DNA from: Dromaius novaehollandiae
Lineage: Eukaryota; Chordata; Aves; Casuariiformes; Dromaiidae
Direction of reading: 5' to 3'
NCBI RefSeq assembly: GCF_036370855.1
Contig: NC_088112.1
Span: 15,430,469-15,494,468, forward strand
Length of the DNA stretch: 64,000 nt
Position numbers and translations under genes: made by a program. Position 1 is the stretch's first letter, and each line of letters begins with the position of its first letter. This document shows, piece after piece, positions 22,431 through 35,500 of this stretch. The notes below the pieces were generated by a model. It had not been told where the DNA came from. It saw only the letters and a program-made list of their open reading frames with translations, and did no database searches.

Positions 22431-23751
22431 GCCATGCAATCACATTTTTGAAGACTGAAATCGAGCTTTACCCCCTGCAAAACGCTGCCCATTTGCCACT
22501 TGGCCCCCGCGAATGCTGCGGGGCTGCTCAGGCGGGTCTCGCGGCACGCCTGGCACCGGGCACCTCCTGGAGCTAGGGGGCATTTTGGTTGGAAAGTACA
22601 ACGTTTGGTTAAGAGACACACTGACTCTCAAATCAAATTCACTCAGCGATCGGCTATTTTGGGAAGCCAGTCTCCTCGGCAGAAAACAGAAAGCAAAGGC
22701 TTGGTGTGTAAACATCACCCTGTTCCCAGTCGGCTAAGCTGAGTTCTTACAGGTTTTGCGTCGCCGAGAACAAAGATTTTCCTGTCAGGGTTTCATTAGG
22801 GGCGCTGGCGCTGACGTGCGGATCAGGGCAGTCCCACGTCCCTACCGAGGCCTCAGCGTCCTGCAGAGCTGTCTGAAGTAAATTATAGTGGGAATTTATA
22901 TGAAAACAAAGAAAGTGCATGAATGAAGTTCTGCCAAGTATGGAAGAACCATCTTCAAACCGTGGTGGCCTCAGCCACAAGGGCTATCAAAGCCGCGTCA
23001 TGACGGAGAGCACAGTGAAGCCCATATGAGGTGCCAGAAAGCTCCTAAAAAGAGGCATTTCTCAGGAGATTTCCTGGCCAGTTCTGCAGACAGAAGAAAT
23101 TCAGGGGAGCATGCAGACATTTGGGTATGTTTTGAATTAAATATTTAGTCCCTCTGCAGTTTGTCTATCATTAGCAAAAACCCATTTTAGAGAAGTGCTC
23201 GCTATCCCAAAGCCAGGGAAGTCTTCCAAGCTCATAATAAAGAAACACAGCCCTGTGGGACTTCCTGAAGGAGATTATTCCAAGTCTAAGGACAAGTCTG
23301 AATTTTGTTTTAATTATCTGTCATCTCACTATTAGAAATATTCAAAAGATGATTAGCTGCCTTGAACTTTGGTTTTACCAGAGCAGATAAAAGCTTCCCA
23401 GTCTGCCCTCTCAAGCTTAGCACCCTTCCAGTATGCCTCAGTGAAAAAATCTCTCACACCCAGAAGAACAGCTTTACTCTGGAGGGAGGCTTTGGGATTT
23501 GGAGGACAACAGATCTGAAAATCGGTAGAAGTAAGGATGACAGAACCTGCCTTCCCCTTCCTGGTTTGAATCTAGTTGTGATGAATAATTTGTATTTTTT
23601 GTATATGCAACACATATGTCATCCCTTGCATATGTGATAGCATTCTACTGGACTGCAAAGAGTAACATCAAAGGGGTTAATGAACTAATGAAGCTGGACG
23701 AAGCGACGGCAAAGCTTAGATACTGGCCTGAGGGACACCAAGGCACTGGAA

Positions 23752-23778
23752 CTTCCAATAACTGGAAGTTATTGGAAG
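23752..23778. repeat. Perfect 12-bp inverted repeat with 3-base loop
   Basis: CTTCCAATAACT and AGTTATTGGAAG are exact reverse complements separated by GGA. The structure lies in non-coding DNA with no terminator-like T run. Confidence 0.85.
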
Positions 23779-24274
23779 CTAATCAATGGGGAATATTTGC
23801 AGCCAAACCAGCAGTTTAAACTTTTGCAGGCATTAACCCAGGGTAGTTGCAACGTGAGATCCCATCCAAGAGAAATAAAGGCATGAAAATCATGTTCTTG
23901 GGGACTGGAAAAGGGTTCCAAAAGAAACAAGTCTACAAGATACTGGCTCGTAATAGTAATTAAATCACTCCCACTGAAGAGCAGCTTAGTGATATATATA
24001 AAAGAAATGGTCAAAGCCCCAACATTTTAATTAGAAATGACTGGAAAGCTTTTTACCAGTTTCAATGCAGAGAGCCTGAATGAGCACAGACACCCCTAAA
24101 CCAGGTCCTTCAATAAGAAGTCTGAGGAATATTAGAAAGAGACTTAAAGGAGAACATTGAAATTGTCTGTGCTGCAGCAGTGACAAGCCTGTAACCAGTC
24201 CTGCTCACACCAGCACCTTCTACCAGCACTTGTCTCACTCTGCTAAATAACATACTACTACGGCCAACACTTAC

Positions 24275-24325
24275 CATATCATCCTCAAGATCTGAATTAT
24301 AGTCATACAAAAATAAGAGGCAATC
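24275..24325 (-). other. Exon-like segment b (minus strand, 51 nt)
   Basis: It has an acceptor-like ttcccatttag and a near-perfect donor ATG|gtaagt. Joined to the segment at 24443-24731 it completes a Lys codon and reads IASYFCMTIIQILRMI. It ends in phase 2, as segment c needs. It is short, so this agreement is only modest support. Confidence 0.2.
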
Positions 24326-24442
24326 CTAAATGGGAATAACGTTTCAGAAGGCTTTAAAAGTTCTAGGAATTCTAAACACTTTATTAGGTGAAATAACAAT
24401 TTGGCAGTAAAAATAGCTTTGGGTTTCACTGTTAAATCTTAC

Positions 24443-24731
24443 TTTTCCACATTGCTTTGAGCTTTCAAGATGTTAAAGAGTTCAGCCTGCAATGTGCTTT
24501 GTGTCGTCAGACAGGGAATAAGTTTGTAAAGCATTATTTGCCACTTCTGCAGAATAGAGGAGTCCTTCCATCAGCCACGCCATCTCACTTCTAGCTGAGG
24601 ATGGTATTAAGTGAAAAAGAAGAACAACATCTAAGTAAGAGGACTCTAAACAATCAGAAAGCAAATTTTGACAGTTCAGTGCTTGGCAACACCTCCGCCT
24701 TTCCAAGATGTCAGAAGATAGGCTATTTTTA
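24443..24731 (-). pseudogene. Exon-like segment a (minus strand, 289 nt), apparently frameshifted
   Basis: A strong acceptor (eight T then cag) and a donor AAAA|gtaaga bound a 289-nt segment. The first frame is open from the acceptor for about 80 codons to a TGA near 24482 (includes ESSYLDVVLLFHLIPSSARS). A second frame carries on to the donor (KWQIMLYKLIPCLTTQ, AELFNILKAQ). A one-base indel near 24570 would join the two in phase with segment b. The composition suggests helical repeats, but I recognise no family. It may be a worn-out gene or chance. Confidence 0.2.
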
Positions 24732-27689
24732 CTGAAAAAAAATGATGGAAACTAGGGCTTCTTTGGACATTTGCAGCAGAAAGTAATTTAAAGTGATCTG
24801 AGTTTTGAAAAGGAAAATTGGGTTTGGAGGTAACTGGGTGCAGAGTCTATTTTTCTGGAATAGGGGGACAGGCCACTTCACATCTTGGTGCAGGATCAGC
24901 CTCTTGACTGGAATTCCTGTCCGTCACTTTTAAATACATGCAATATTTACTTTTTTCACTCTCTGGGCCTAAGCTTTTAATAGGCTTTAATTTTAGACTT
25001 TGGCACTGGACAAGATGAAAGTGGCACAGGCTCCCTTTCTCCTTTTGGACACACCAGGACTCACTTTTTTTTCCAAGCTATTTTTCTCTGCTCCATGTGA
25101 ATGATTCTTCAGTGTAAACAGGAGCTCCAACCATCCCCCTAACTACATTAATTGCTTGTTCTCCTTCCATCCCAGTGTAGCCCTAGTCTTGTCTGCCTCT
25201 CTGCCACCACTGTCCTTTCATTTGCAGCCAGTAGCTATCATTGCTAACCTAAGTCTAGCTCAGATTTATTCATCCATTGGCTCCATTATTCCTGCTTGGG
25301 CCCTGTGGATCAGCCATGGCTAAAACTTTTCTCTGAGCATCTGCTAAGCGCACCAAGTCTGTCAGTGCAGACGCACGTTAGCTCCATGTGGCAGAAGCAC
25401 TCGATCCATTGTAATATTGAGTTTCATCACGTGGCTTTCAGCTATGTGACCCAGAATATTTGACCTGATGTCAGAAGGGGCCTAGGCCCATTGAGATATT
25501 TCCCCGAGACACTTTGCCCTCCTTCTATCAAAGGAATCTGATCCAGCAACAGGAAAGAGAGAGAATTTTCAGCTGTCCCAATCCCATGTGAAACAGTCAG
25601 GGAAGGACTTGCTCTGTGCTACATGTGCCTAATGTAAGGTGTCCCTTACCCATTTGCTTTCTCCTGTTTTCTTCTGTAGGTACTAATTGTGCACTAATTT
25701 CTAATGGCTGGACGAGATTTTGCGATAAATTAATTTTTCTCACCTATACCAAGTATTTTTCTTTTTTCACAGTATCTTTTGCTTCCAACACCCCACGTGA
25801 GCTCTAGGCTTGCAAGGTGCTAAGCAGCTGATAAACCTCCCCTCCACCAAAATCAAGGCTAGCCAAAGACATTCAGTATCTTGCAGAATCAAACTCTACA
25901 TTTGCGGAGTTTATTTCATCCTTTGCTGAAATCCAGACACCTCTTGGAGCAGAGAATGGCAGACATTTAACAGAAATAAACCACAACACTTTAGGAGGGA
26001 GCATAAACAAAAGCTGCAGCAACATGGAATTACAAAAAAATGAGTAATATCCTAACACATGCAACATATGCTGTAGGATCTTCACTGTTTTAACTCGTTG
26101 GCACCTCAGTTGTACATGCCATCGAAAATGCAGGCTCTCCTACAGTAGACCATGTTAGCTCACAGGCACCACTAACTAGCTCAAGGGCTTGTTAGCTTCA
26201 ACAAACCAGTAACCTCTCATAAGCTACCTCAGTCCTTCACCACCGTGAGAGCCACCACTCAGTTATACCGTTTCCTACAGCAGCAAGTTTTCCATGGGAC
26301 ACTCCTGTCTTAGCATTAGCTAGGCCTGTACCTGTTTAACTTTCACTTTACTGTCCTGCAAAGATCTAAGCGTGAAATAGAGAGATTATTCCTGATATCA
26401 AAAATCACAGCAGTTGGGACTTGATTGCTCCACTCCCATATCTATTATTCTTCTGTTTTCTAACTCTACTGACTGCAAAATGCAAGGTTCAGGACTCAGC
26501 TGGCTCTAGGAAAGGCAACAAAAATGTTTGGTGTGAAAAGGCCTTTCAAGTTTATTTCCTTGCCATCTGCAAATTTCAAAGAGAGCATTCTCTAATGTCC
26601 AAAGGGCCTTGAAAACAAACGAAGGTATCAGGGTACAGAGTTGTTATTATTTAAACACTAGTGTACAAAAGAAGGACTAGTTTTAAACTTTGGTAACTAA
26701 GATGAGAAAAACTCTCTCAAAATTGCACGTACAAAGATAGGCCTGGATTCTGCAAAGAACCACCCTCAGACGGGCTTTTACCCCTAAATGGTACACAGTT
26801 CACAGATGTCTGGTCTACCTCCCCAGAGCCAACTGTGCAGGGACACATCTCGGTCAAAGTGACTGGGACTACGCTGTAGATGTCGATGATCCAAAACATT
26901 CACTCACTGCTGACGGAATTGTAATGTTTTGGCCTTTGCGATAATGCACATGAGAGTGTAAGCTAGTAATTGTTTGAACTGGCTCACATGTCCACACAGC
27001 ATCTAGAAATCATGCTTCGTTAGGTTAGAAGTATACAAAAGAAAAGCACAGCCTCAGCACTGAGGATGGAGTCAGGATCTCTGCTGCTCTCATTCCAGCT
27101 CCAGCTGGGATTCCATGCTTGATTTGGGGTAATCTTTTTAAACCTTTTGCACCCATTCCCCCAATTTATAGAACGTGGAAGCAGCAACAACCTTCCCCCA
27201 CACTGGTTTTGCGAGAATTAAGATTTGAAGTATGTTCTGAACATTAAGAAATAGCCCCAATACACACCCAAAATCATCACAGTTGCTTTAGACTGAATGC
27301 GATAATGGAGATAAGTGCAACTGTAGAGTCATTTGGAAAGTCTAGACAATAAGCACATCAATCAAGGCTGCTTCCTAAGGCAGACATCTAAATAAATGCT
27401 AATGACGTGATTTATAAAACACCCCTGACCCATGGGGGCTGCCGTACTAAAAAGTAATAGCAGCAGCTAGAACAGACTGTCCGTTAAAAAACAAAACAGA
27501 ACATTGAAAAGCCAAAAAAGAAAGCAACAGTTTGTGAATTTCAGAGCTCTGAGAAACATTGTACCTTTGAGCCAGGCTTTTGTTCCAATGAAGCTTTTTT
27601 CTTTCAGACCTCCCTTACTTTCACTGCCTGCTTTATCATTCATGCTTTTCACTTGTCACGTACCCAGATGCTACAAGAATGGGCAGACT

Positions 27690-27762
27690 ATGGGCCTAAC
27701 CGAAGTCTACTGACATCAAAAGACTCCCGTTGACTTTAACAGACATAGGAGCTAACCCTCTA
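27690..27762. repeat. MITE-like 'TTGACTTTAA' repeat copy
   Basis: GGGCCTAACC, GAAGTCTACTGACATCAAAA, CTCCCGTTGACTTTAACAGA and GGAGCTAACCC together follow the layout of an old palindromic repeat ('cattgacttcaatgggag...') common in crocodilian, turtle and bird DNA. The two inner arms are inverted versions of one another. Confidence 0.4.
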
Positions 27763-30700
27763 TAAATCACTGAAAGTCAGTGATTAAACAGACAGTCCCT
27801 TCTAAATAGTAGAGAGACTAATATAACGCCCCTGAAATTTAGTTCCTATATTAAGTCCAAACATGCATGCTTGGAGGCAGTTCTATGACCTGTCTGCTTT
27901 ACCTCATAATTTCCCTGCTGAGAGTATTTCAAAGAGAAGGAGAAATAGTTTCTCCTCGAGCCAGGACAGTACTTTCATAATTGCACTCCTACTTGGGGTG
28001 TTATATCAGCTTTGCTGTATTTCCCATTCACGGGCTCAGCAGCTCCAAGAGGCAGAGCTGGGCCCATGCCCGCACCAATGCCAGCAGCTGCATTCCCATC
28101 CAGCAGTTCCCCAAATCCTGATGTGGACCACAGTCTGCCAGGAAGAGGGTATCTGGAAGCTGGCAGATGACATCAAGTAATCTATGGTTGAGGTTCATTT
28201 GAGGTCCATGGCACACCCTCTGAATCCTGAACTGACTTCGTTAATGTGAGTAACTAATTGACTGTCTGGCTCCTCAAAAGCATTCCTGGTGCACTGTCGT
28301 GGAATACCCCTGCTGCGCCAAAGAGCCCAGCAGCCGTGCCCACGAAGTCGGAGAGCCTTCACAGCGTGCTCCTCACTTGGGTGCCTCAGCTAATTTTCAC
28401 AGCTGCATAAAGAACAACGCTGACGCATGCCTCATCTCCGAGGGGTTGAAATGTGACTAAAGTCATACCTCCCAGTGCACATTGTGTGCATATTTGACCG
28501 TGTCATCTGCCTGAAAAGTGATTGCCCTCCTGAAGTCCACCCTGAGTCAGTTGAGACAACCATCTTTCATCTATCTGTTATCACCTACCGCCCACTTGCC
28601 AGTTCCTTCTGCACAAAATGGCATTGGGCTGACAGGTTTGATGATATGCAGATGATATTTGGCCTTGACTCTTGACCTTCCTAAAGCCAGATATCTTCAG
28701 GAAATTTTATACCCCCGCAAAGGCAAAATGTTCAGCTCACTAATGGGACACACAACTACTCCTGACCCCAGGCCATTCAAGAGTTATCTTTTTTTTATCT
28801 TACAGCTAAAGCATTTTTAAAACAAAGTAAACATTTATGAACACTAATAAATACATAATATCTCAAAGACCCTTTTTAAAGGAAAAAAACCACAAAGTGA
28901 CTTGATCAGAAAAGACAAGGAAAAACTTCAAAGAAGTTTTTGTTCAGGATTTTCTGAACCTGGTAATCAAAGTGAGAATTATTGTCAATAAAACTTACTA
29001 AAAGATTGAAATTTGAATTTTTTTCCTCTAGTCAGCTGTTAGAGAAAAGGTATTTTAGAAATTTCCTGAACTATTACTTTAATTGTCCTCTCCCAGGATT
29101 TTGTACAGTGGTTGCACATTATTTTCAGCAAGAGATCTTGGAAGCTCCACCAAGCCATAATGAGAGCTTTGGGAGGCCTTTTACCACCTGCTAATAGCCA
29201 GCCGTTGCTTGAAAATAGAGATATTAAGCTGTGTATTCATTGCAGAACCAGAGTTTGGTACCTCTGTATCTTTTCTAAATCAGTCATGTCCACAATCTAT
29301 TTCCCACCCATGTAAAACCAGCTCAAGCCCCATATGCAGGATCTATACTAGTAAATAACAAAGGGCAAAGGCACTGGTTCTCATCAGTAGCATGGTTTCA
29401 GGCATAGCTTTGGCCTGGGCCAGCTAACACTTTCCCAGACTGTGCCCAAGCACAGTTCAAAAGTTATCACAGACTGAAGACCCTTCCCAAAAAGCAGCTT
29501 GCATGAGGCCACACCATTTTGGAGGGTGGAAGAATTAGTTTTACAGGTGTAGTCTGTGCTCTGTGTTTGGCCACATGGTCTGGAAATGATCCCTGGGTCC
29601 ATACTATTCACTGGTAGAGAACTGGCCTAAAAATTATCTTTAGCCCATCAAGATGCCATGGATAGATACCATGTTGGGGGAGACAAAATAACAGTGAAAG
29701 AGTATAGCTCAAATACACTCCTATGACTGTCCTGAAAACCCAGGAAAGTAAGGGGTCACACAGGCAAAGAAGGAACTGTGAAAAGAAAGCTGCTCTGGAT
29801 ATATAGTTTCCATCCCACAGAGTACTAAGCCTCAGCAAATGCAGACCAGGAGGGAAGGACAAACTTGGAGTGGAAGAAAATGTCACTGGAAGTTTTTCAG
29901 GGAGATTTTAAACAATGAAGGTTCAGAAAGGCTGAAACTCCATTCTTATAAAATACCTGCCCACATCCCTTGTGAAGAGAGCAGTGGATAAGCAAGTGCT
30001 GTTAAGTTTAGAGTAATACAGAGAAAGTACCAGGAGCATTACCATACTTTGCACGACTTTGAGCTCACTTCGTTGGGCTCCAAGGAGTCCCCCAGCCAAA
30101 TCCCAGAGCTTGGCAGCCCCTTCAAATTCACCAATTTGTGTCACAGTGGCTGGGGAAGCAGGTACTTGGTGGACCCGCCCCTTGGTATTTCTCCACTGCC
30201 AGATCAGTCCCTTGGCAAGTGTGAGAACTAGCAGCAGCCCCATGGCTGCTGTTTTTTCTGCTAGAACAGTTCCCAAACAGCCCTAGGATCAGGGAGACTC
30301 CAATCCCCTCTCAGCTATGGCAAGTGGAAGCTCAGTTTTCTTTGTTCACTTCTGTTGCACCCTTTCTTACTACGAGAGACATTTTTTGCAAGCTCTGCAA
30401 CACGTAATACTAGAAGACCTCAGTCTGAGTGGACTTGTCAGTACTAATTCAGTCCTCAACATGGCTGACAATAATTCCTGGGGTTTGCACTAGGCTTTTA
30501 CATTTCACAGTTACATTTGGTTTGCAAAGAGTGAAGGGGAAAAAACAGATTCTAGCACCGGGGTCAGATTCTGCCCGGGATGAATCAGCAACGTTGCCAC
30601 TAAAGAAGGGGAGCCAAAGCCCAGTTCGACAGGTGAGGACCAGGACTCACCATCCAGAGTAAGTATTCTTTTCTTGAAAGCATTTCCACCAGCTATTAAA

Positions 30701-32540
30701 TTTTGCAAAATATCCCACATACATTTTTCTGCCTTTCTCCAACACCTGAAATGTTGGCCTTAGCTGAGAGTGCCCTTTAAAAAGTATTAGGACAACCATA
30801 GTCTTACATAAGCTCTAATTGATGTACCATACTTGGCATTTGGCTCAGCAAAAGACAAACACTAAGAAAAGTACCAGCTTTGCCCAGTAATTACTTTTGT
30901 ACCTGGGCCAGGCATTGGCCCTCTAACTCTGAAACCCCCCACTGTATGCCCCAGCCAGTGAAAACTGGCACCAGTTTTAGTCTCCTCTGTTCTGACGCCT
31001 TTGCTGATTTTTCACCATTTGCAGCAGCTGCTGCCCTGCCGTTACCAGGTCCCCCACTCAGCAATGTCTTCCAAGGCCCCTCTCCTGCCCTCACTCCATC
31101 CTGCGCAACCTCTGAGCAACCCAGAACACTTCCTCTCTGTCACAGTCTTGACATACCTCTAGATGGCTGTCCAGCCTGTTGCATGGCAGCGAGAAGGAAA
31201 GAGAGCCCAGACACTGTGACGGGGATATAAGAGATTAGGAAGATATTAGATTTCAGTCTTCCAGACATTTGTATGAAGCTGCTTCTTCCACTTTAACTAC
31301 TTTCCTTTTAATTTTTCAATAAGCCAAGGGCTGTGTCCAGACTGTGACCAATACGCTACTGCATATATTTAATGCAGTGGTTTAGAAAGAAGCCACATTC
31401 TTAACGGAGCTACGTAGTCATAGCACAGCCATGTCTTTCGTGTCACCCAGAAGTGTAGCTCATAATTAATTTTCTTTCAAACAAGATTTAGTGTCTTGGG
31501 TGAAAAAACTGGAGCGCAAATTCCACTATGCCACTTTTAGTCCTCCTCTTGCTTTCTAAGCAGTCCTGACTACCAGAGTCCTGAGTTTTGAAGCCAGGAT
31601 AATTTGTTCCCTATTTTTTTTTTTTACAGTATTTTCCATTTTTTCAGAATTCATTTTATGTTTCCTACTCGTACAGCTTAATTTTGTTCAATTCTACTCT
31701 ACTGCTTCCCTGTCCTTACTGTCCTTTGCAGTGCTTCTTGGTTTAGTATCAGCTGGAAATTTAATTATTGTGCTGTTTGCCCATCTCTTCTGCAACACTA
31801 ACGGAGATCGCAAAAGGTGAAAAACAGCGGCTCGGCTTCTCTGAAAGTCCATCCCAATTCTGGACAAGACAATCTAGTCCCACAAAAGCAAGACAGATCC
31901 CTAATCTCTGGAATTGCTGCAGAGTGTCAGATGAAGAATACAGGCTGTACTTTCCCAGTGCCAAGGAAAAGCAGTTACATCCTGATTATCTGATGATGAA
32001 GAAGAAAAATGCTTGGAAAAGTCCCTGAGAAAAGAGTCTTTCCGTTTGAGCAGAGCATCCTAGTTTTGCCATACTACAGTCTGTTTTGAAGAAACACAGC
32101 TTGAGCAAGTGGCAGCACAAGGTGCTGTGCAACCAGCCTTAATGTTCCTGTACCTTTGGCAAATTTTAAATAGGGAGCAGCTGCTAGCAAACCAGCACAG
32201 ATGTTTTATAGCTTGCTGACAATGCCAGATTCTGCAGATATTACAGTCCGTACTCAGTGGCATCTCTGGAGTATTCCTTTTTTACAAGCATTTCCCAACA
32301 CACAACCAGGAATGCAGAAGAACTCCTCACATTTGCTCCATAAGGGATCAGGGATTGTTCATCCCTTTCCACAGTTGGCCTAGGCCCGCTCCCTGCTCTG
32401 CAACCAGCCCCGGGCAATATTAGCTCCCCAGGGGAAGCACTGGCTCCTACCCTCGCCGGGGTTTTTATGCAGGCAAAGTGACGATATCTGTTAGTTGGTA
32501 CAGGGTGCTGGCACTGCTTCTGTTATCAAACCTGGTACTC

Positions 32541-35500
32541 CCTGATTTAAGTAGTTATTCATCCCACCAAGGGATAGCTAGCTAGCTTTAGAAAGGGAGG
32601 TTATAATATTTATTTCCTAGAGGTGAAGGGAGGCCTTCTCAATTGTTAGTTAAGCAGCTGAAAGCCTTTGTTTGGATGAGGCAAAATAAGTGTAAAATTA
32701 TAGCGGGGATTAAGACAGATCAGGGGCTGCCTATTAGTCAGAAATGATTCCTGCCAGGCTGGGAATTTTTCCAAGAGGCCAAATATAACTTAATTTGCAA
32801 CATGACAAAGCAAGTGTCTTGTGCTCCTGCATCGCTCTGTTTGCTTGGAGTCAGCAGCTCCAATGATGCATTGGAAACCTGCTGTCCAACCCTCTGCCTG
32901 CAGGTGGGCATCTGACGGCAGCTTTAAGGACCATACTCAGCTGCCCCTGGAAGTGAGACCTCGGTGGTCCTTGCAGCCCGCTGACAAGTTTCATCCACAA
33001 GCCAGTGGTGACATACCTCAAACCCTGCTCACTACTAAATCTGACACTGCCATGAACTATCACTTTCAGCAGCTTCACTATACGGTTCCTTATTGCACCA
33101 CCTCTGGGACAGTGCTCAATTTTTTTTTTTTTTAAGAAAAGTTATCATCATTCTGAAGAAAGTATCACATCCCTTTCCTTTGCCATGTGTGCTATCACAA
33201 TGGTTTGCTACATCTCTTTAAGGGTATGGTGTACAAGTACGTAATTACACTTTATTGGTATGCATTTTCCTTTTTTAGCACTTGAACTTGTGTTATTAGG
33301 TTTGGGCAGCTGTCTCGGGACTGTCCTTTCCATAAGAAATAAGCTAATGCCACCCACTGCCCATCCCAAAGCCAGATACCATCTCAAGGGGGACAGCAAA
33401 TCAGTCAGTACAATTGACTATGTACAGTGCCAAGGAATAATAATTTTTAAAAAACAGATTTTTACTTCTTTTCCCTTCAGCTTTCTCAAAAATTGCTCAA
33501 AGGGCAGCTGACTAAGACAAGAAAGTGTATAACCTGCTATTTGGAAGTGCAAGACCACACAGAAATGCCTCTGGATTGGACATTAAAAAAGAGACTGTTT
33601 ATTTTTTTTGAAAGAGAAGGGAAACAATATTACACACTAGAATATTTTGGAGCTCCTGGGACCTCTGGATGCGTACCAAAACTTCTCTTAAGTCCTAATA
33701 ACCTTCTCTCATTAAGCTCTCATTTTCTTTCACATATATGTCATGATGTATTAACTTCTAGTGGGTATCCCTGATAATGCTGCTTCTCCTCAAATATTTT
33801 CCTCCTTGCAAACTTTCAAATCACCAGAACGTGCCCAAGAAAGGGAATGATGAGACTCTCATCTCCTGACAGTGACTACTATTGCATTGCCTGTATTTTA
33901 GATATGCTACAAAATCAGAGAGTACATTGACTGAACTGAACAGGTCTGTACCTGGAAGGCTCCTCTTGATACTGCAAAGAGGCACGGTGTCTGTGTTTGA
34001 CAGCAACCTAACAACACAAAATGAGTTTCAGAATATACAGCAAACAGTTTCCAGTTTTAAGGAGAAACTGAATTACGATGCTCAAGGACCACTCTTCCAG
34101 CCCCAAGTAGCTTTGCCCATGAAAAAGCTGCTTGCCTTAAGGATGGGGTTAAGGTCCTAGGACAGATGCAGCATGTTTCACGGAAATTGCTGATGGAGAA
34201 GCAAAAGCAGGAGGTGATCCCTAAGGCACAAGAGTGTGAACAGCAACATGAATTCCTTCCCTCTTCCTCTCCACCTCTCTACTGTTCTTGATCAAAAGCA
34301 TAATGCGTTTTGTTTCATTTTGTTTGTTAATCTTGGAAAGAAACTGGTTAGCACTTGGCTCTCAGGAGGTAAAAATGACTGCAGCTCAGCTGCTTTCAAC
34401 TGCCACAAACCCATATAAAGGCTTGTGAACCCTCCAGACCTCCTCCTCTCCTCAACTGCTGGTACAACACACAGTTACTGTCCTTGTTAGGATGTATCTC
34501 AGGCTGGCATGGGGAACGATTTATCGTCCTCTTCATCATGCTTTCTCATGGTCTTTGGGAGAACTCTTCTCACCAGGACTCCTGCCCTGTGTCTCACAAA
34601 CAAGTTGGCCTCGAAGAGTTAGAGCAGCCTGGGAGCTGAATGCTGCCCTGAAGTTCTCCTTTTCTAAGCTATCCAGCAGTGCAGGCTGACTGTCCATCCC
34701 CTCCAAAGGTGACGTAAAATCAAACGCTCCATTGCTCCATTACGACATGATCTGCTGGCTGGGAGCAAAGCCCTGCTCTTGCAGGTGAGCACACTCAACA
34801 AGCTCAAAAGTCCTTTCAGTTCCCAACCGCTGAGGCTCTGCTCCGTGCCAGTACAACTCATGATGAAGGTTTATCTAGGACAACTGAGAACTTGTGCCAA
34901 AAGCAATTGGACCCAGCTCAGAAAGGAGGGGTGCGCCTTCCCTATAACACAACCCCCAGCACAGCCAGAGATGTTTTCTCTGTAACTAGATCCCCTGCTC
35001 CATAACAAAAGGGAACTCTGTTAGCAGGCACAAGACTAAGCTCCCTCTCCAGCTTCCCCTTAGCCCTTTCCATTACAAGGGATCCCTTCTCTCACAAAAC
35101 GAGCCTGGCAGTGTTACTCTGTAAAGTTCCCTGCATACGGCTACATGACCTCCTATTCTCAGCAACACAGCCCCAGCCACCCCTGCCCCAAAAGGGTTAC
35201 TGCTTTCAACGACAAGAAACAACACCAGGCACTTCTTCTCTTACAGTTTGGTAGCTCAGTTTCAGCTACCTCCGAACTATCCTGAATTTACTGAGAACAG
35301 AATATGAATTTAAGTCAAAGTTCACAGCCACAAACAGTATTTTTGGACATAAAGAAATAGATAGCAGATGAAACCTCCCTCAGCTGTTACAAAGGTCTAT
35401 ACTCTTCAAGAAATGGGATAGTAAGGTCATGTTTCTCATTAAATAACCCACAGTATGAGCACAAATGTCTTCTATCAGCTTGGTACTGCTAGAGGATGCT

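Larger units (their letters stand above)
22151..32540. other. Intergenic DNA
   Basis: No gene was recognised apart from the exon-like segments at 24.3-24.7 kb. A run of 24 T lies at 22407-22430. A perfect 12-bp hairpin lies at 23752-23778, and a MITE-like repeat at about 27690-27762. The longest ORF (29923-30276 minus, 117 codons) has no known family. Several short stretches here can be bounded by splice-like dinucleotides, as expected by chance. Confidence 0.6.

Noticed and set aside
25873-26085. Minus-strand 70-codon hydrophobic ORF as a further 5' exon of the exon-like chain
   Set aside because: The acceptor is poor and there is no credible donor at its 3' end, so no phase test is possible.
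29608-30276. Minus-strand ORFs of 92 and 117 codons that can be trimmed to exon-like pieces
   Set aside because: Fair acceptor and donor words exist, but they lie apart from the 17.8-24.7 kb chain with no phase link. Such pieces are common by chance.
30621-30760. Minus-strand open stretch between an acceptor-like cag and GATG|gtgagt
   Set aside because: Short enough to be open by chance. No neighbour with matching phase was found and no family recognised.
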